The notes: generated from the sequence alone by a model not told the origin. DNA of 64,000 nt from Streptomonospora wellingtoniae (GCF_031845375.1 NZ_JAVREK010000002.1:334918-398917); one strand, 5' to 3'. Counted from the first letter of the stretch, positions 1-8,490 are shown. Numbers and translations are program-made.

Positions 1-344
1 ACGAGGGCGCCGACGCCGTGGTCGTCGACGTCGCCGGCCCCGTCACCTATGCCGTCCAGGGCCGGTTCCTGACCACCCTCGCCGAGCACGGCACCGTGCC
101 CGCCCCCAAGGACGACCCGCAGATCCTCGCCCTCATCTACCGGGTCACCCACACCGAGTTCGGCATCGGGCGCGTGCGCGTGCACGAGTCCGACCGCGCC
201 GAGATCGGTATCCGCCTGGAGCTGGAGCGCCGCGACGACGAGTCGCTGCGCCGCGTCGCCGACCGCCTGACCACCGAACTCACCCCGGTGCTGCCCGGCG
301 GCGTGGAGCTGAGCGCCGTCGTACGCGCCGACCGGCGCGCCTGA
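1..344 (+). CDS. Unidentified protein, C-terminal part (5' end outside window)
   Basis: The open frame enters from the left edge of the window and ends at the TGA at 342-344. A GTG at 18 could be an internal start giving 108 residues, but the frame is open before it, so this is probably the C-terminal part of a longer protein. The visible chain is soluble, rich in Asp, Glu and Arg, with no membrane segment or motif that I recognise; its last 50 residues look like an alternating helix and strand fold. It lies on the same strand as the prepilin-type peptidase and shikimate genes. A copy of the palindromic repeat starts a few bases after its stop. Function unknown. Confidence 0.6.
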   Translation, partial: EGADAVVVDVAGPVTYAVQGRFLTTLAEHGTVPAPKDDPQILALIYRVTHTEFGIGRVRVHESDRAEIGIRLELERRDDESLRRVADRLTTELTPVLPGGVELSAVVRADRRA

Positions 345-352
345 GCCCCGTC

Positions 353-407
353 GATCTTGTAGCCATCGTGAAGGAAAACGATTTCCGTTTGCGATGGCTA
401 CAAGATC
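353..407. repeat. Palindromic repeat, copy A
   Basis: A 55-bp element with arms GATCTTGTAGCCATCG (353-368) and its exact reverse complement (392-407); pairing extends outward to 348-412, giving 21 perfect pairs. The 23-base centre holds a nested hairpin, GGAAA (373-377) with TTTCC (382-386) around the tetraloop ACGA. It lies 3' of the stop at 344 and upstream of the peptidase gene. Full copies with the same arms and the same 23-base spacing are at 36341-36395 and 58046-58100. As RNA it would fold into a strong hairpin without a U-tract, so it may end transcription of the upstream gene, but the arm sequence is conserved beyond what a terminator needs. Confidence 0.9.
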
Positions 408-476
408 GACGGTGATGGCCGGGTGTGCGCCGTCCACAGCCGCCGCCCCGCGCGGGCGCCGCGCGCCGCGATCCGC

Positions 477-482
477 TAGTTT
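477..482 (+). promoter_or_regulatory. Candidate -10 box for a leaderless mRNA (prepilin-type peptidase)
   Basis: TAGTTT ends 6 bases before the ATG at 489, so a transcript starting at the usual distance would begin at or next to the start codon. No convincing -35 box or ribosome binding site is visible. The same arrangement precedes several other genes in the window. Confidence 0.4.
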
Positions 483-488
483 CCGCCC

Positions 489-1340
489 ATGCCCGGAATC
501 GCCGACATCGCGCTGGCGCTGGCGCTGGGCGCCGCCGGTGCGGCGGTCGGCGCCGCGTCCGGCCGGCTGGTGCCCCTGTTCGCCCGCCACGACCCCGGTC
601 CCGACGACGACACCCCGCCGCCCCCTCCCGCCTGCCCGCACTGCGGTGCGCAGGTTCCCTTCGTGCCCTGGCTGCCGGCGGTGCGGGTGCGCGGCTACGC
701 CCGCACCGGCGGCTGCCCCGCCTGCGCCCGGCGGATCCCGTCATCGGCCGCGACTGCCGCAGCGACCGCGCTGCTGTTCGCGGCGGTCGGCGCCACCGAA
801 GGCGCAGCGGGAGCCGCCGCCAACCCGCTGTGGGTCGCCGCGCTCCTGTTCCTTTCGACTGCGGGCGCGGTGCTGGCCGCGATCGACGTCCGCGTGCACC
901 GGCTGCCCAACGCGATCGTGGGCCCCTCCTACCCCGTGGCCGTCCCGCTGGTGCTCGGCGCCGCGGTGCTGGAGCGCGCCGCTCGCACCCCCGGCCCGGC
1001 CGCGCTCACCGGCGCCGACCTGCTCGCCACGGCCTACCCCCTGGGCGGTATGGCGGGCCTGGCCGCCCTCTACTGGCTGCTGTGGTTCGTCCACCCCGCC
1101 GGCATGGGCTGGGGCGACGTCAAGATCGCCGGACTCATCGGCCTCTACCTCGGCTGGGCCGGTCCCGGCGCGGTCGCGGCGGGCACGTTCGCGGCCTTCG
1201 CGGCCTCCGCCGCCTACGGCGTCGCCCTGCTGGCCCTGCGCCGCGCCACCCGGCGCACCCAGATCCCCTTCGGCCCGTTCATGATCGGCGGCGCGCTGGC
1301 CGTGCTGCTGGCGGGTGTGCCGGCCGGAGCGCCGCTCTGA
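489..1340 (+). CDS. Prepilin-type peptidase (A24 family)
   Basis: Predicted 283-residue integral membrane aspartyl protease of the type IV prepilin peptidase family, which cleaves the leader of prepilin-like proteins at the inner face of the membrane and may methylate the new N-terminus. Two cysteine pairs, CPHC (49-52) and CPAC (76-79), form the zinc-binding cytoplasmic loop of the long bacterial form. The catalytic aspartates are D133 in AIDVRVHRLPN and D210 in GMGWGDVK, the two hallmark motifs. The rest is hydrophobic helices. No pilin or secretion ATPase gene is in the window, so its substrate is unknown; the gene sits before aroC. The start is the ATG placed just after a -10-like box. 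Confidence 0.88.
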   Translation: MPGIADIALALALGAAGAAVGAASGRLVPLFARHDPGPDDDTPPPPPACPHCGAQVPFVPWLPAVRVRGYARTGGCPACARRIPSSAATAAATALLFAAVGATEGAAGAAANPLWVAALLFLSTAGAVLAAIDVRVHRLPNAIVGPSYPVAVPLVLGAAVLERAARTPGPAALTGADLLATAYPLGGMAGLAALYWLLWFVHPAGMGWGDVKIAGLIGLYLGWAGPGAVAAGTFAAFAASAAYGVALLALRRATRRTQIPFGPFMIGGALAVLLAGVPAGAPL

Positions 1341-1404
1341 CGCCGCCCGCGGGGCGGGCCACGCGATGTGCCGCGGCCGCTCCGCCCGTGAAATGATCGG
1401 AGGC

Positions 1405-2583
1405 ATGTTGCGCTGGCTGACCGCGGGGGAGTCCCACGGACCGGCACTCGTCGCGATACTGGAGGGCCTTCCGGCCGGCGTCGCCGTCACCTCGGACGAC
1501 ATCGCCGCCGCGCTGACCCGCCGTCGCGCCGGGTACGGCCGGGGCGCCCGGATGAAGTTCGAGCAGGACCAGGTGACCCTGGTCGGGGGCATCCGCCACG
1601 GCCTGACCCAGGGGGGTCCGGTGGCCGTCGAGGTCGCCAACTCCGAGTGGCCCAAGTGGGAGCGGGTGATGTCGCCCGACCCCGTGCCCGCGGAGGAGCT
1701 GGAGGGCGTGGCGCGCAACGCGCCGCTGACCCGGCCCCGCCCCGGACACGCCGATCTGGTGGGCATGCAGAAGTACGGCCACGACGAGGCCCGCCCCGTG
1801 CTGGAGCGCGCCAGCGCCCGCGAGACCGCGGCGCGCGTCGCCATCGGCGAGGTCGCCCGCGCGTTCTGCCGCCAGGCCCTGGGCGTCGAGGTGCTCAGCC
1901 ACGTCGTGTCGATGGGCACCGTCAGCGTCCCCGACTCCGTGCAGCCCGAGCCCGCAGACCTGGAGCGCGTCGACGCCGACCCGCTGCGCTGCTTCGACCC
2001 CGACACCAGCGCGCGCATGGTCGCCGAGGTAGACGACACCAGGAAGGCCGGCGACACCCTGGGCGGCGTCGTCGAGGTGCTCGCCTACGGCCTGCCGCCG
2101 GGGCTGGGCAGCCACGTGCACTGGGACCGCCGCCTGGACTCCCGGTTGGCCGGCGCCCTGATGGGCGTCCAGGCGATCAAGGGGGTCGAGGTCGGCGACG
2201 GATTCCGCACCGCCGCCCGGCGCGGCTCGGACGCCCACGACGAGATCGAGCCCGGACCCGGCGGCGTGCGTCGCCGCAGCAACCGCGCGGGCGGCGTCGA
2301 AGGCGGTATGACCACCGGCGGTCCGCTGCGGGTGCGCGCGGCCATGAAGCCGATCGCGACCGTCCCGCGCGCGCTGGACACCGTCGACGTGGCCACCGGG
2401 GAGCCGGCCCGGGCCCACCACCAGCGCAGCGACGTCACGGCGGTGCCGGCGGCGGGCGTGGTGGCCGAAGCCATGGTGGCGCTGGTGCTGGCCGAGGCCG
2501 CCGTGGAGAAGTTCGGCGGCGACTCCCTGGACGAGACCGCCCGCAACGCCCGCGCCTACCTGGATACGCTGGAGATCCAATAG
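1405..2583 (+). CDS. aroC: Chorismate synthase
   Basis: Converts 5-enolpyruvylshikimate-3-phosphate to chorismate with reduced FMN, the last step of the common aromatic pathway. The 392-residue length is normal. Family signatures are visible in order: GESHG at residues 8-12, RPGHAD near 112, the ERASARETAARVA segment, SNRAGGVEGGMTTGG, and HHQRSDVTAVPA near the C-terminus. The frame is open further upstream, but the ATG at 1405 has a good ribosome binding site (GGAGG at 1399-1403) and begins at the conserved MLRWLTAGESHG. It is the first of three consecutive shikimate genes followed by efp and nusB, a common actinobacterial order. Confidence 0.97.
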   Translation: MLRWLTAGESHGPALVAILEGLPAGVAVTSDDIAAALTRRRAGYGRGARMKFEQDQVTLVGGIRHGLTQGGPVAVEVANSEWPKWERVMSPDPVPAEELEGVARNAPLTRPRPGHADLVGMQKYGHDEARPVLERASARETAARVAIGEVARAFCRQALGVEVLSHVVSMGTVSVPDSVQPEPADLERVDADPLRCFDPDTSARMVAEVDDTRKAGDTLGGVVEVLAYGLPPGLGSHVHWDRRLDSRLAGALMGVQAIKGVEVGDGFRTAARRGSDAHDEIEPGPGGVRRRSNRAGGVEGGMTTGGPLRVRAAMKPIATVPRALDTVDVATGEPARAHHQRSDVTAVPAAGVVAEAMVALVLAEAAVEKFGGDSLDETARNARAYLDTLEIQ

Positions 2584-2639
2584 CAGGCGCGCACGGCCGG
2601 GTGCGGCGGGCCCGGCGGACGACAACCGAGGAGACACCG

Positions 2640-3164
2640 ATGAGCACACCGGTCGCGGTCCTGATCGGCTCGCCCGGCGCGGGCAAGACCACGGTCGGCC
2701 GGGCCCTGGCCGAGCGGCTGGGCGTGGATCTGCTCGACACCGACACCGAGGTCGAGGCGCGCGCCGGCAAGTCCGTGGGGGACGTCTTCGTCGAGGACGG
2801 CGAGCCCGCCTTCCGCGCGCTGGAGCGCGAGATCGTCGCCGAAGCGCTGTCCTCCTGGGCCGGCGTGGTCGCGCTGGGCGGCGGCTCGGTCCTTGACCCC
2901 GGGACCTCCGATGAGCTCGGCCGCCACCACGTGGTCTACCTGCAGGTGGAGTTCGCCGACGCCGCCAAGCGGGTCGGCCTGGACACCCCCCGTCCCCTAT
3001 TGGCCGGCAACCCCCGGACCCGGCTGCGCAAGCTGCTGGAGGAGCGGCTTCCCGTCTACGAGGGACTGGCGCGGGCGACCGTGCCCACCAGCGGCTACCA
3101 CCCCGAGGAGATCGTCGACGCCATCGTCGAGGGCCTGCCCCAGTACCGGGAGCACACACGATGA
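2640..3164 (+). CDS. aroK: Shikimate kinase
   Basis: Phosphorylates shikimate at the 3-hydroxyl with ATP. The 174-residue protein has the Walker A loop GSPGAGKTT (residues 10-18), the shikimate-binding DTD at 33-35, the GGGS motif at 80-83, and the lid arginines in the TPRPLLAGNPRTRL segment. The ATG at 2640 follows a GAGGAG site. The gene starts 57 bp after aroC and overlaps aroB by 4 bp, so translation of aroB is probably coupled to it. Confidence 0.96.
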   Translation: MSTPVAVLIGSPGAGKTTVGRALAERLGVDLLDTDTEVEARAGKSVGDVFVEDGEPAFRALEREIVAEALSSWAGVVALGGGSVLDPGTSDELGRHHVVYLQVEFADAAKRVGLDTPRPLLAGNPRTRLRKLLEERLPVYEGLARATVPTSGYHPEEIVDAIVEGLPQYREHTR

Positions 3165-4237
3165 GCGCCGCCCGCATCCGCGTCGGCGGCGCCGACCCCT
3201 ACGACGTCGTGGTCGGCCGCGGGGTGTTCGCCGAGCTGCCCGCCCTGGTGGGCGAGCGGGCCGAGCAGGTCGCCGTCGTCCACCCCCAGGGCCTGGGCGA
3301 GCTGGCCCGCCCCGCGCTGACCGCGCTGGGCGCGGCCGGCTACAACGTCCACCCGCTGGCCGTGCCCGACGGCGAGGCCGCCAAGACCGCCGAGGTCGCC
3401 GCCGGGCTGTGGAGCCGGCTGGGACAGGCCGGGTTCACCCGCAGCGACGCCGTAGTGGGCGTGGGCGGCGGCGCGGCGACCGACCTGGCCGGGTTCGTCG
3501 CGGCGACCTGGCTGCGCGGCGTGCGCAGCGTCCTGGTGCCCACGACCCTGCTGGGCATGGTCGACGCCGCCGTGGGGGGCAAGACCGGCGTCAACACCGC
3601 CGAAGGCAAGAACCTCGTCGGGTCCTTCCACCCGCCCTCCGGGGTGCTGTGCGACCTGGACACCCTGGCCGGCCTGCCCGCGTCCGACTACATCGGCGGT
3701 CTGGCCGAGGTGGTCAAGGCCGGGTTCATCGCCGACCCCGCCATCCTCGACCTCGTCGAGGCCGACCCCGAGGGTGCCGCCCGGCCCGACGGGCGCCACA
3801 CCCGCGAGCTCATCGAGCGCGCCGTCTCCGTCAAGGCCGAGGTCGTCTCGGGCGATCTGCGCGAGAGCGGCCGCCGCGAGATCCTCAACTACGGGCACAC
3901 CCTCGGACACGCCGTCGAGCGGGCCGAGGACTACACGTTCCGGCACGGCTACGCCGTGGCCGTGGGCATGGTCTTCGCCGCCGAGCTGGCGCGCTTGGAC
4001 GGCCGCATCGACGCCGCCCTGGTCGAACGGCACCGTACGACCCTCGCCTCGGTCGGGCTGCCCACCGGCTACTCCGGCGCGCCCTGGCCCGAGCTGCGGC
4101 GCGCCATGCGCGTCGACAAGAAGGCCCGCGGCGCCACCCTGCGCTTCATCGTGCTCGACGCACTCGCCGAGCCCGCGGTGCTGGCCGCACCCGCCCCCGA
4201 GCTGCTGGACGCGGCGTACGCCGCGATGAGCACCTGA
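3161..4237 (+). CDS. aroB: 3-dehydroquinate synthase
   Basis: NAD- and metal-dependent cyclisation of DAHP to 3-dehydroquinate, the second step of the shikimate pathway. The 358-residue protein shows the NAD-binding GVGGGAATDLAGF segment, the PTTLLGMVDAAVGGKTGVN signature, and metal ligands in the E..K and NYGHTLGHAVE motifs (the Glu of GGLAEVVKAGF, and the histidines of GHTLGH and RHGYAV). Its ATG overlaps the aroK stop (ATGA). It is the last shikimate gene of the group; 149 bp separate it from efp. Confidence 0.96.
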   Translation: MSAARIRVGGADPYDVVVGRGVFAELPALVGERAEQVAVVHPQGLGELARPALTALGAAGYNVHPLAVPDGEAAKTAEVAAGLWSRLGQAGFTRSDAVVGVGGGAATDLAGFVAATWLRGVRSVLVPTTLLGMVDAAVGGKTGVNTAEGKNLVGSFHPPSGVLCDLDTLAGLPASDYIGGLAEVVKAGFIADPAILDLVEADPEGAARPDGRHTRELIERAVSVKAEVVSGDLRESGRREILNYGHTLGHAVERAEDYTFRHGYAVAVGMVFAAELARLDGRIDAALVERHRTTLASVGLPTGYSGAPWPELRRAMRVDKKARGATLRFIVLDALAEPAVLAAPAPELLDAAYAAMST

Positions 4238-4386
4238 GGCCCCGAGCACCTGCGGGTCTGTGTGAACGCCCGCACCGGTGAAACCCACTAGACTGCATTG
4301 ACGACGGCGCAGGCCGCCCCGCGCGGCCGCGCTGCGGGCGCCCGCCCGCCACCGAACGAGCCCGACCCTCTGGAGAGACGACCCAA

Positions 4387-4950
4387 GTGGCCTCGACGAA
4401 CGACCTCAAGAACGGCACGACGCTGAAGCTCGACGGCGGAGAACTCTGGAACGTCGTGGAGTTCCAGCACGTCAAGCCCGGCAAGGGCGGAGCGTTCGTC
4501 CGCACCAAGCTGAAGAACGTCACCTCGGGGAAGGTCGTCGACAAGACCTTCAACGCCGGCGCCAAGGTCGAGATCGCCAATGTGGACCGCCGTGCCATGC
4601 AGTACCTCTACAGCGACGGCGAGTCCTACATCTTCATGGACACCGAGACCTACGACCAGCTGCCCGTCGAGGCCAAGGTGGTCGGCAAGAACGCCGACTA
4701 CCTGCTGGAGAGCGCCATGGTGACCGTCGCGGTGAACGAGGGCGCCCCGCTCTACGTCGAGCTGCCCGCCGCGGTGGAGGTCGAGATCACCCAGACCGAC
4801 CCCGGCGTGCAGGGCGACCGCTCCACCGGCGGCACCAAGCCCGCCACCATCGAGACCGGCGCGGTCATCCAGGTCCCGCTGTTCATCACCACGGGCGAGC
4901 GCGTGAAGGTCGACACCCGCACCGGCGACTACCTCGGCCGCGTCAACTGA
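4387..4950 (+). CDS. efp: Translation elongation factor P
   Basis: Ribosome-bound factor that relieves stalling at consecutive prolines. The 187-residue length is standard. The KOW-like N-terminal domain carries the loop HVKPGKGGAF with the tip lysine at residue 33, the position modified in several other bacterial groups; no modification genes are visible here. Two OB-fold domains follow (YSDGESYIFMDTETYDQ; VKVDTRTGDYLGRVN at the end). The start is the GTG at 4387. A TAGACT box at 4289-4294 may be the -10 of its promoter, but no good -35 was found. nusB follows after 46 bp, and the two are probably co-transcribed. Confidence 0.97.
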   Translation: MASTNDLKNGTTLKLDGGELWNVVEFQHVKPGKGGAFVRTKLKNVTSGKVVDKTFNAGAKVEIANVDRRAMQYLYSDGESYIFMDTETYDQLPVEAKVVGKNADYLLESAMVTVAVNEGAPLYVELPAAVEVEITQTDPGVQGDRSTGGTKPATIETGAVIQVPLFITTGERVKVDTRTGDYLGRVN

Positions 4951-4996
4951 TGGCGCCGACCGCGATCGGTGTCCGGGGTCCGCGGGCGGAGCAGCG

Positions 4997-5419
4997 ATGA
5001 GCAGTGGCGGAGGCGCGCGGCGCAAGGCGCGCAGACGCGCCGTGGAGATCCTCTACGAGGCCGAGGTGCGCGCCACGGCGGTCGGGGACGTCGTCGAGCG
5101 CCGCCGCGCCCAGACCGAGCCGCCGATCAACGAGTTCACGGTTCAGCTGGCCTGCGCCGTCGACGAGCGCCGCGAACGCCTCGACGCGCTGCTCGACGAC
5201 TACGCGATCGACTGGTCGCTTGAGCGCATGCCGGTGGTCGACCGCAACATCCTGCGGATGGGCGCCTATGAGCTGCTGTGGGCCGAGGACATCCCCGACG
5301 GCGTCGCGATCTCCGAGGCGGTCGCGGTGGCGCGCCAGCTCTCCACCGACGAGTCCCCGTCCTTCATCAACGGCCTTCTTTCGCGGCTGATGGAGAACAA
5401 GGCCCAGCTCGCGCCCTGA
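4997..5419 (+). CDS. nusB: Transcription antitermination factor NusB
   Basis: RNA-binding, all-helical protein that joins NusE at boxA for rRNA antitermination. The protein is 140 residues. Visible family features are the N-terminal ARRKARRRAVEILYEAE, the central ERMPVVDRNILRMGAYELL and the C-terminal EAVAVARQLSTDESPSFINGLLSRL. The ATG at 4997 gives a normal N-terminus. It follows efp closely and precedes a methyltransferase gene by 50 bp. Confidence 0.95.
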   Translation: MSSGGGARRKARRRAVEILYEAEVRATAVGDVVERRRAQTEPPINEFTVQLACAVDERRERLDALLDDYAIDWSLERMPVVDRNILRMGAYELLWAEDIPDGVAISEAVAVARQLSTDESPSFINGLLSRLMENKAQLAP

Positions 5420-5469
5420 CCGGCGCCGCCGGTCGGCGGGCTTTCGACCAGCAAGCAGAAGGGGAGCCG

Positions 5470-6270
5470 GTGTTGAGCGACAAGCCACACGGCGGCACCG
5501 TCCCGGGCGATCTCGGCACGGGCTCCGGCCCGCACCGCGCCGCCAGCGCAGCCCGCACCGAGGTCGTCTGGCAGGTGCTGCGCACCGCCTTGGCGGAGCA
5601 GGAGCCCCCCGGCGGCGACGGCCTGGACATCGTCGACGCCGGCGGCGGCACCGGCGGCGCGGCCGTCCCGCTCGCGCGGCTCGGCCACCGCGTCACCGTG
5701 GTCGACCCCAGCCCGGACTCGCTGGCGGCCCTGGAGCGCCGGGCCGCCGAGGCCGGTGTGCGCGTGCGCGCGCTGCAGGGCGAGACCGGCGACCTGGCGC
5801 AGCTGCTGCCGGAGGCCCACGCGCACCTGGTGCTGATGCACAACGTGCTGGAGTACGTCGAGGAGCCGGCGGCCGCCCTGGCCGACGTCGCCGCGCTCAC
5901 CCGGCCCGGCGGCGCCGTCAGCGTGCTGGCGACCAACGCACTGGCCGGCGTGCTGCACCGGGCGCTCGCCGGACACCTGGCCGACGCCCGCCACCTGCTC
6001 GACGACCCCGAGGGCCGCTGGGGCACCGCCGACCCCATGCCGCGCCGATTCACCGTCGACCGGCTCGTCGACCTCGCCGAGCGGGCCGGGCTGGGCCGCG
6101 CCGACGTCCGCGGCGTGCGGGTCTTCGCCGACCTGCTGCCCGGACGGGTGCTCGACGGCGAGCACGGGATCGGCGAGCAGCTGCTGGAGCTGGAGAAGGC
6201 GGCCGCTGTGCACCCGGCGCTGTCGGGGATCGCCACCCAGATCCACCTGCTGGCCCGCAAGCCGCTGTGA
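5470..6270 (+). CDS. SAM-dependent methyltransferase (class I)
   Basis: A 266-residue protein with a Rossmann-type methyltransferase core: motif I DAGGGTGG near residue 56, an acidic residue closing strand 2 in VTVVDPSPDSL, and a motif IV-like LVLMHNVLEYV. The substrate cannot be told from the sequence; it resembles the SmtA/UbiE-like proteins often found near dinB in actinobacteria. The GTG at 5470 is chosen because AAGGGGAG lies just upstream; the frame is open earlier but inside nusB. It ends 58 bp before dinB. Confidence 0.8.
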   Translation: MLSDKPHGGTVPGDLGTGSGPHRAASAARTEVVWQVLRTALAEQEPPGGDGLDIVDAGGGTGGAAVPLARLGHRVTVVDPSPDSLAALERRAAEAGVRVRALQGETGDLAQLLPEAHAHLVLMHNVLEYVEEPAAALADVAALTRPGGAVSVLATNALAGVLHRALAGHLADARHLLDDPEGRWGTADPMPRRFTVDRLVDLAERAGLGRADVRGVRVFADLLPGRVLDGEHGIGEQLLELEKAAAVHPALSGIATQIHLLARKPL

Positions 6271-6328
6271 CGACGCAATCGGACGGGGCCGCTGGCGCGT
6301 CCCGCGCCGGCGGCGGCACACTGGTGGC

Positions 6329-7603
6329 ATGAGCCGACGCCAGCTCGAGCGCGGTCAGGCGCTGCGCGGGATGATCGGGCCCAGCGGGGTCGAACCGCTG
6401 CCGGAGGGCGACAGCGAGGACACCGCCGGCTGCACCGTCCTGCACATCGACATGGACGCCTTCTTCGCCGGCGTCGAGCGGCTGGTGCACCCCGAGACCC
6501 GCGGCAAGCCCATCATCGTCGGCGGCACCGGGCCGCGCGGCGTGGTCTCCTCGGCCGACTACATCGCCCGCACCTACGGCGTGCACTCGGCCATGCCCAT
6601 GGTGCGCGCGCTGCGGCTGTGCCCCGACGCGATGGTCTTCCCGCCCGACGGCGCCCACTACAAGCGGGTCTCCGAGGCCGTCATGGACATCCTGCTGGCG
6701 GTCACCCCCGAGGTCGAGCGCGTTTCCCTGGACGAGGCCTACCTGGACGTCTCCGGCGCCCGGCGCCGCCTCGGCGGCCCGGTGCGCATCGCAGAGGAGA
6801 TCCGCCGCCGGGTGCGCGACGAGCAGAGCCTGACCTGCTCGGTGGGCGCCGCGCCCACCAAGCTGGTGGCCAAGCTCGCCTCCACCCGGTGCAAGCCCGA
6901 CGGCCTGCTGGCCGTGCCGCCCGAGCGCGTGACCGCGTTCCTGCACCCGCTGCCGGTCGGCGCGCTGGCGGGCGTGGGGGACAAGACCGAGCAGACCCTG
7001 ACCCGGCTGGGCCTGCGCACGGTCGGCGACCTGGCGCGTGTCTCGGCGGCCACCCTGCGCGGCGAGTTCGGGACGGCACTGGGCGACCGCCTGGCCGGCC
7101 TCGCCCGGGGACGCGACGAGAGCCCGGTCGTACCGTCCTCGCCCGACAAGAGCATCGGCGCCGAGGAGACCTTCCCCCGCGACGTCGACGACCCCGAGGT
7201 CATCCGGCGGGAGCTGCTGCGGCTGTCGGAGAAGGTCGCCCGGCGGATGCGGGCCGGCCGGCACGTCGGCCGCACGGTCGTGGTGAAGCTGCGCCGGGCC
7301 GACTTCACCACCATCACCCGCTCGCGCACCCTGGCCGAGTCCACCGACGTCGCGCACGAGATCAGCGCCGCCGCGCGCGAGCTCTACGCCGCGGCGGGCC
7401 TGGAACGGGTGCGGCTGCGGCTGGTGGGGGTGCGAATGGAGGGACTGGCGCCGGTCGCCGACTCCCACCGCCAACTCAGCCTGGACGAGCCCGAGACCGG
7501 CTGGCGCGAGGCCGAGCAGGCCATGGACGCGGTCACGCGGCGGTTCGGGGCGGGGGCAATCCGACCGGCGGCCTTGGCCAAGCGTGAGGAGGATGACGTA
7601 TAG
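6329..7603 (+). CDS. dinB: DNA polymerase IV (Y-family)
   Basis: Error-prone translesion polymerase of 424 residues. The catalytic acidic residues are in HIDMDAFFAGVE (D41, D43) and SLDEAYLD (D135, E136). The PRGVVSSADYIART finger, the helix-hairpin-helix region (LAGVGDKTEQTLTRLGLRTVGDLA) and the little-finger domain follow in the usual order. QLSLDE at 382-387 matches the beta-clamp binding peptide of the family. About 33 residues precede the conserved core. The ATG at 6329 comes 6 bases after CACACT, so the mRNA may be leaderless. No LexA box was recognised. Confidence 0.95.
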   Translation: MSRRQLERGQALRGMIGPSGVEPLPEGDSEDTAGCTVLHIDMDAFFAGVERLVHPETRGKPIIVGGTGPRGVVSSADYIARTYGVHSAMPMVRALRLCPDAMVFPPDGAHYKRVSEAVMDILLAVTPEVERVSLDEAYLDVSGARRRLGGPVRIAEEIRRRVRDEQSLTCSVGAAPTKLVAKLASTRCKPDGLLAVPPERVTAFLHPLPVGALAGVGDKTEQTLTRLGLRTVGDLARVSAATLRGEFGTALGDRLAGLARGRDESPVVPSSPDKSIGAEETFPRDVDDPEVIRRELLRLSEKVARRMRAGRHVGRTVVVKLRRADFTTITRSRTLAESTDVAHEISAAARELYAAAGLERVRLRLVGVRMEGLAPVADSHRQLSLDEPETGWREAEQAMDAVTRRFGAGAIRPAALAKREEDDV

Positions 7604-7883
7604 TACTGCAACTTTCGGATGGTCGAATCCGTTACAGGGGCGGGGATGCCTGGCCGGCCCGACCGGTCGGCGGCGTCCCGCGGTAGTGCAGGGGACGGCA
7701 GAAGGGCGAGCGCAGCCGTGTTGCGGTTAGACGGTGAGGGTAATGTGGCCCATGTGGGCCAGCTGCACGCTCATCTTTTCTTTTCAGTAGGCGCTAAGGC
7801 GCCTTATTCTGGGCATACCACTGAACAACGGCCTGTTGGTCAGCACACCTCACCCCACGCAGGGACTGTCATTGGGAGGCGCC
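7604..7883 (+). promoter_or_regulatory. Upstream region of the DUF3040 gene with a dyad
   Basis: This 280-bp region has lower GC than its surroundings around 7770-7820. TATTCT at 7805-7810 could be a -10 box, but TTTCAG at the matching -35 position is weak. Downstream of it lies an interrupted dyad: CTGAACAAC (7821-7829) and GTTGGTCAG (7835-7843) are reverse complements with one mismatch around a 5-base spacer. It ends 40 bases before the start codon, where a repressor could act. No gene of its own was found here. Confidence 0.4.
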
Positions 7884-8300
7884 GTGCCGCTCTCTGAACA
7901 CGAGCAGCGTATGCTCGACCAGATCGAGCAGGCGCTGTACGCCGAGGATCCGAAGTTCGCCAACACCGTGAGCAAGACGAACCCGGCCGTGCACTACAAG
8001 CGGTCGATCGTGCAGGCCTCGATCGGGTTCGTCGTCGGGATCTCGCTCCTGATGGGCGGCGCGATCCTCCAGCAGGTCATCGTCGGCGTCATCGGCTTCA
8101 TCGTCATGCTGGCCTGTCTGCTGTGGGGCCTGTCCGCCTGGCGGCGCGTCGCCGGCGGCGGAGGCGAGGCCCAGGCGCAGGCTCAGCAGCCGCAGGGCAA
8201 GTCCGCCGAGCCCAAACAGCGCAAGCGCCAGCAGCGCCCCGGGATGATGCACCGCTTCGAGGAGCGGTGGCGCCGCCGCCAGGAGGGCGGCGACAAGTAG
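7884..8300 (+). CDS. DUF3040 membrane protein
   Basis: A 138-residue protein of the actinobacterial DUF3040 family, whose function is unknown. The N-terminal PLSEHEQRMLDQIEQAL and ALYAEDPKFA are the family signature. Two hydrophobic segments (about residues 47-90) form a helical hairpin in the membrane, and the tail is Gln/Lys/Arg-rich and probably cytoplasmic. The GTG at 7884 is preferred over an upstream in-frame start because GGGAGG lies at 7874-7879. The family is commonly encoded near dinB and mraZ in actinobacteria. A strong hairpin follows 45 bp downstream. Confidence 0.87.
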   Translation: MPLSEHEQRMLDQIEQALYAEDPKFANTVSKTNPAVHYKRSIVQASIGFVVGISLLMGGAILQQVIVGVIGFIVMLACLLWGLSAWRRVAGGGGEAQAQAQQPQGKSAEPKQRKRQQRPGMMHRFEERWRRRQEGGDK

Positions 8301-8344
8301 CCCTCGCACCGCGGTCGTCACCCGGTCGCGGGCGGGCACCCGTA

Positions 8345-8390
8345 CACGAGAACGCGCCCACCGGAGGGGTCCGGTGGGCGCGTTCTCGTG
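8345..8390. terminator. Bidirectional hairpin terminator
   Basis: A perfect 21-bp stem (8345-8365 with 8370-8390) closes on a GGGG/CCCC loop. It lies between the convergent DUF3040 gene (ends 8300) and the transglutaminase-like gene (ends 8491), so it can serve both. There is no T-tract, as is usual for GC-rich actinobacteria. Confidence 0.85.
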
Positions 8391-8490
8391 CGTGCACCCG
8401 GGGGCGGGCGCCGCCGAGGACCGTACTCCCGGGACCGCGCCGCGCGGGACCCGCCGTGAGCGGCCGCGGCGGACGGCTGCCCGCGGCGCC

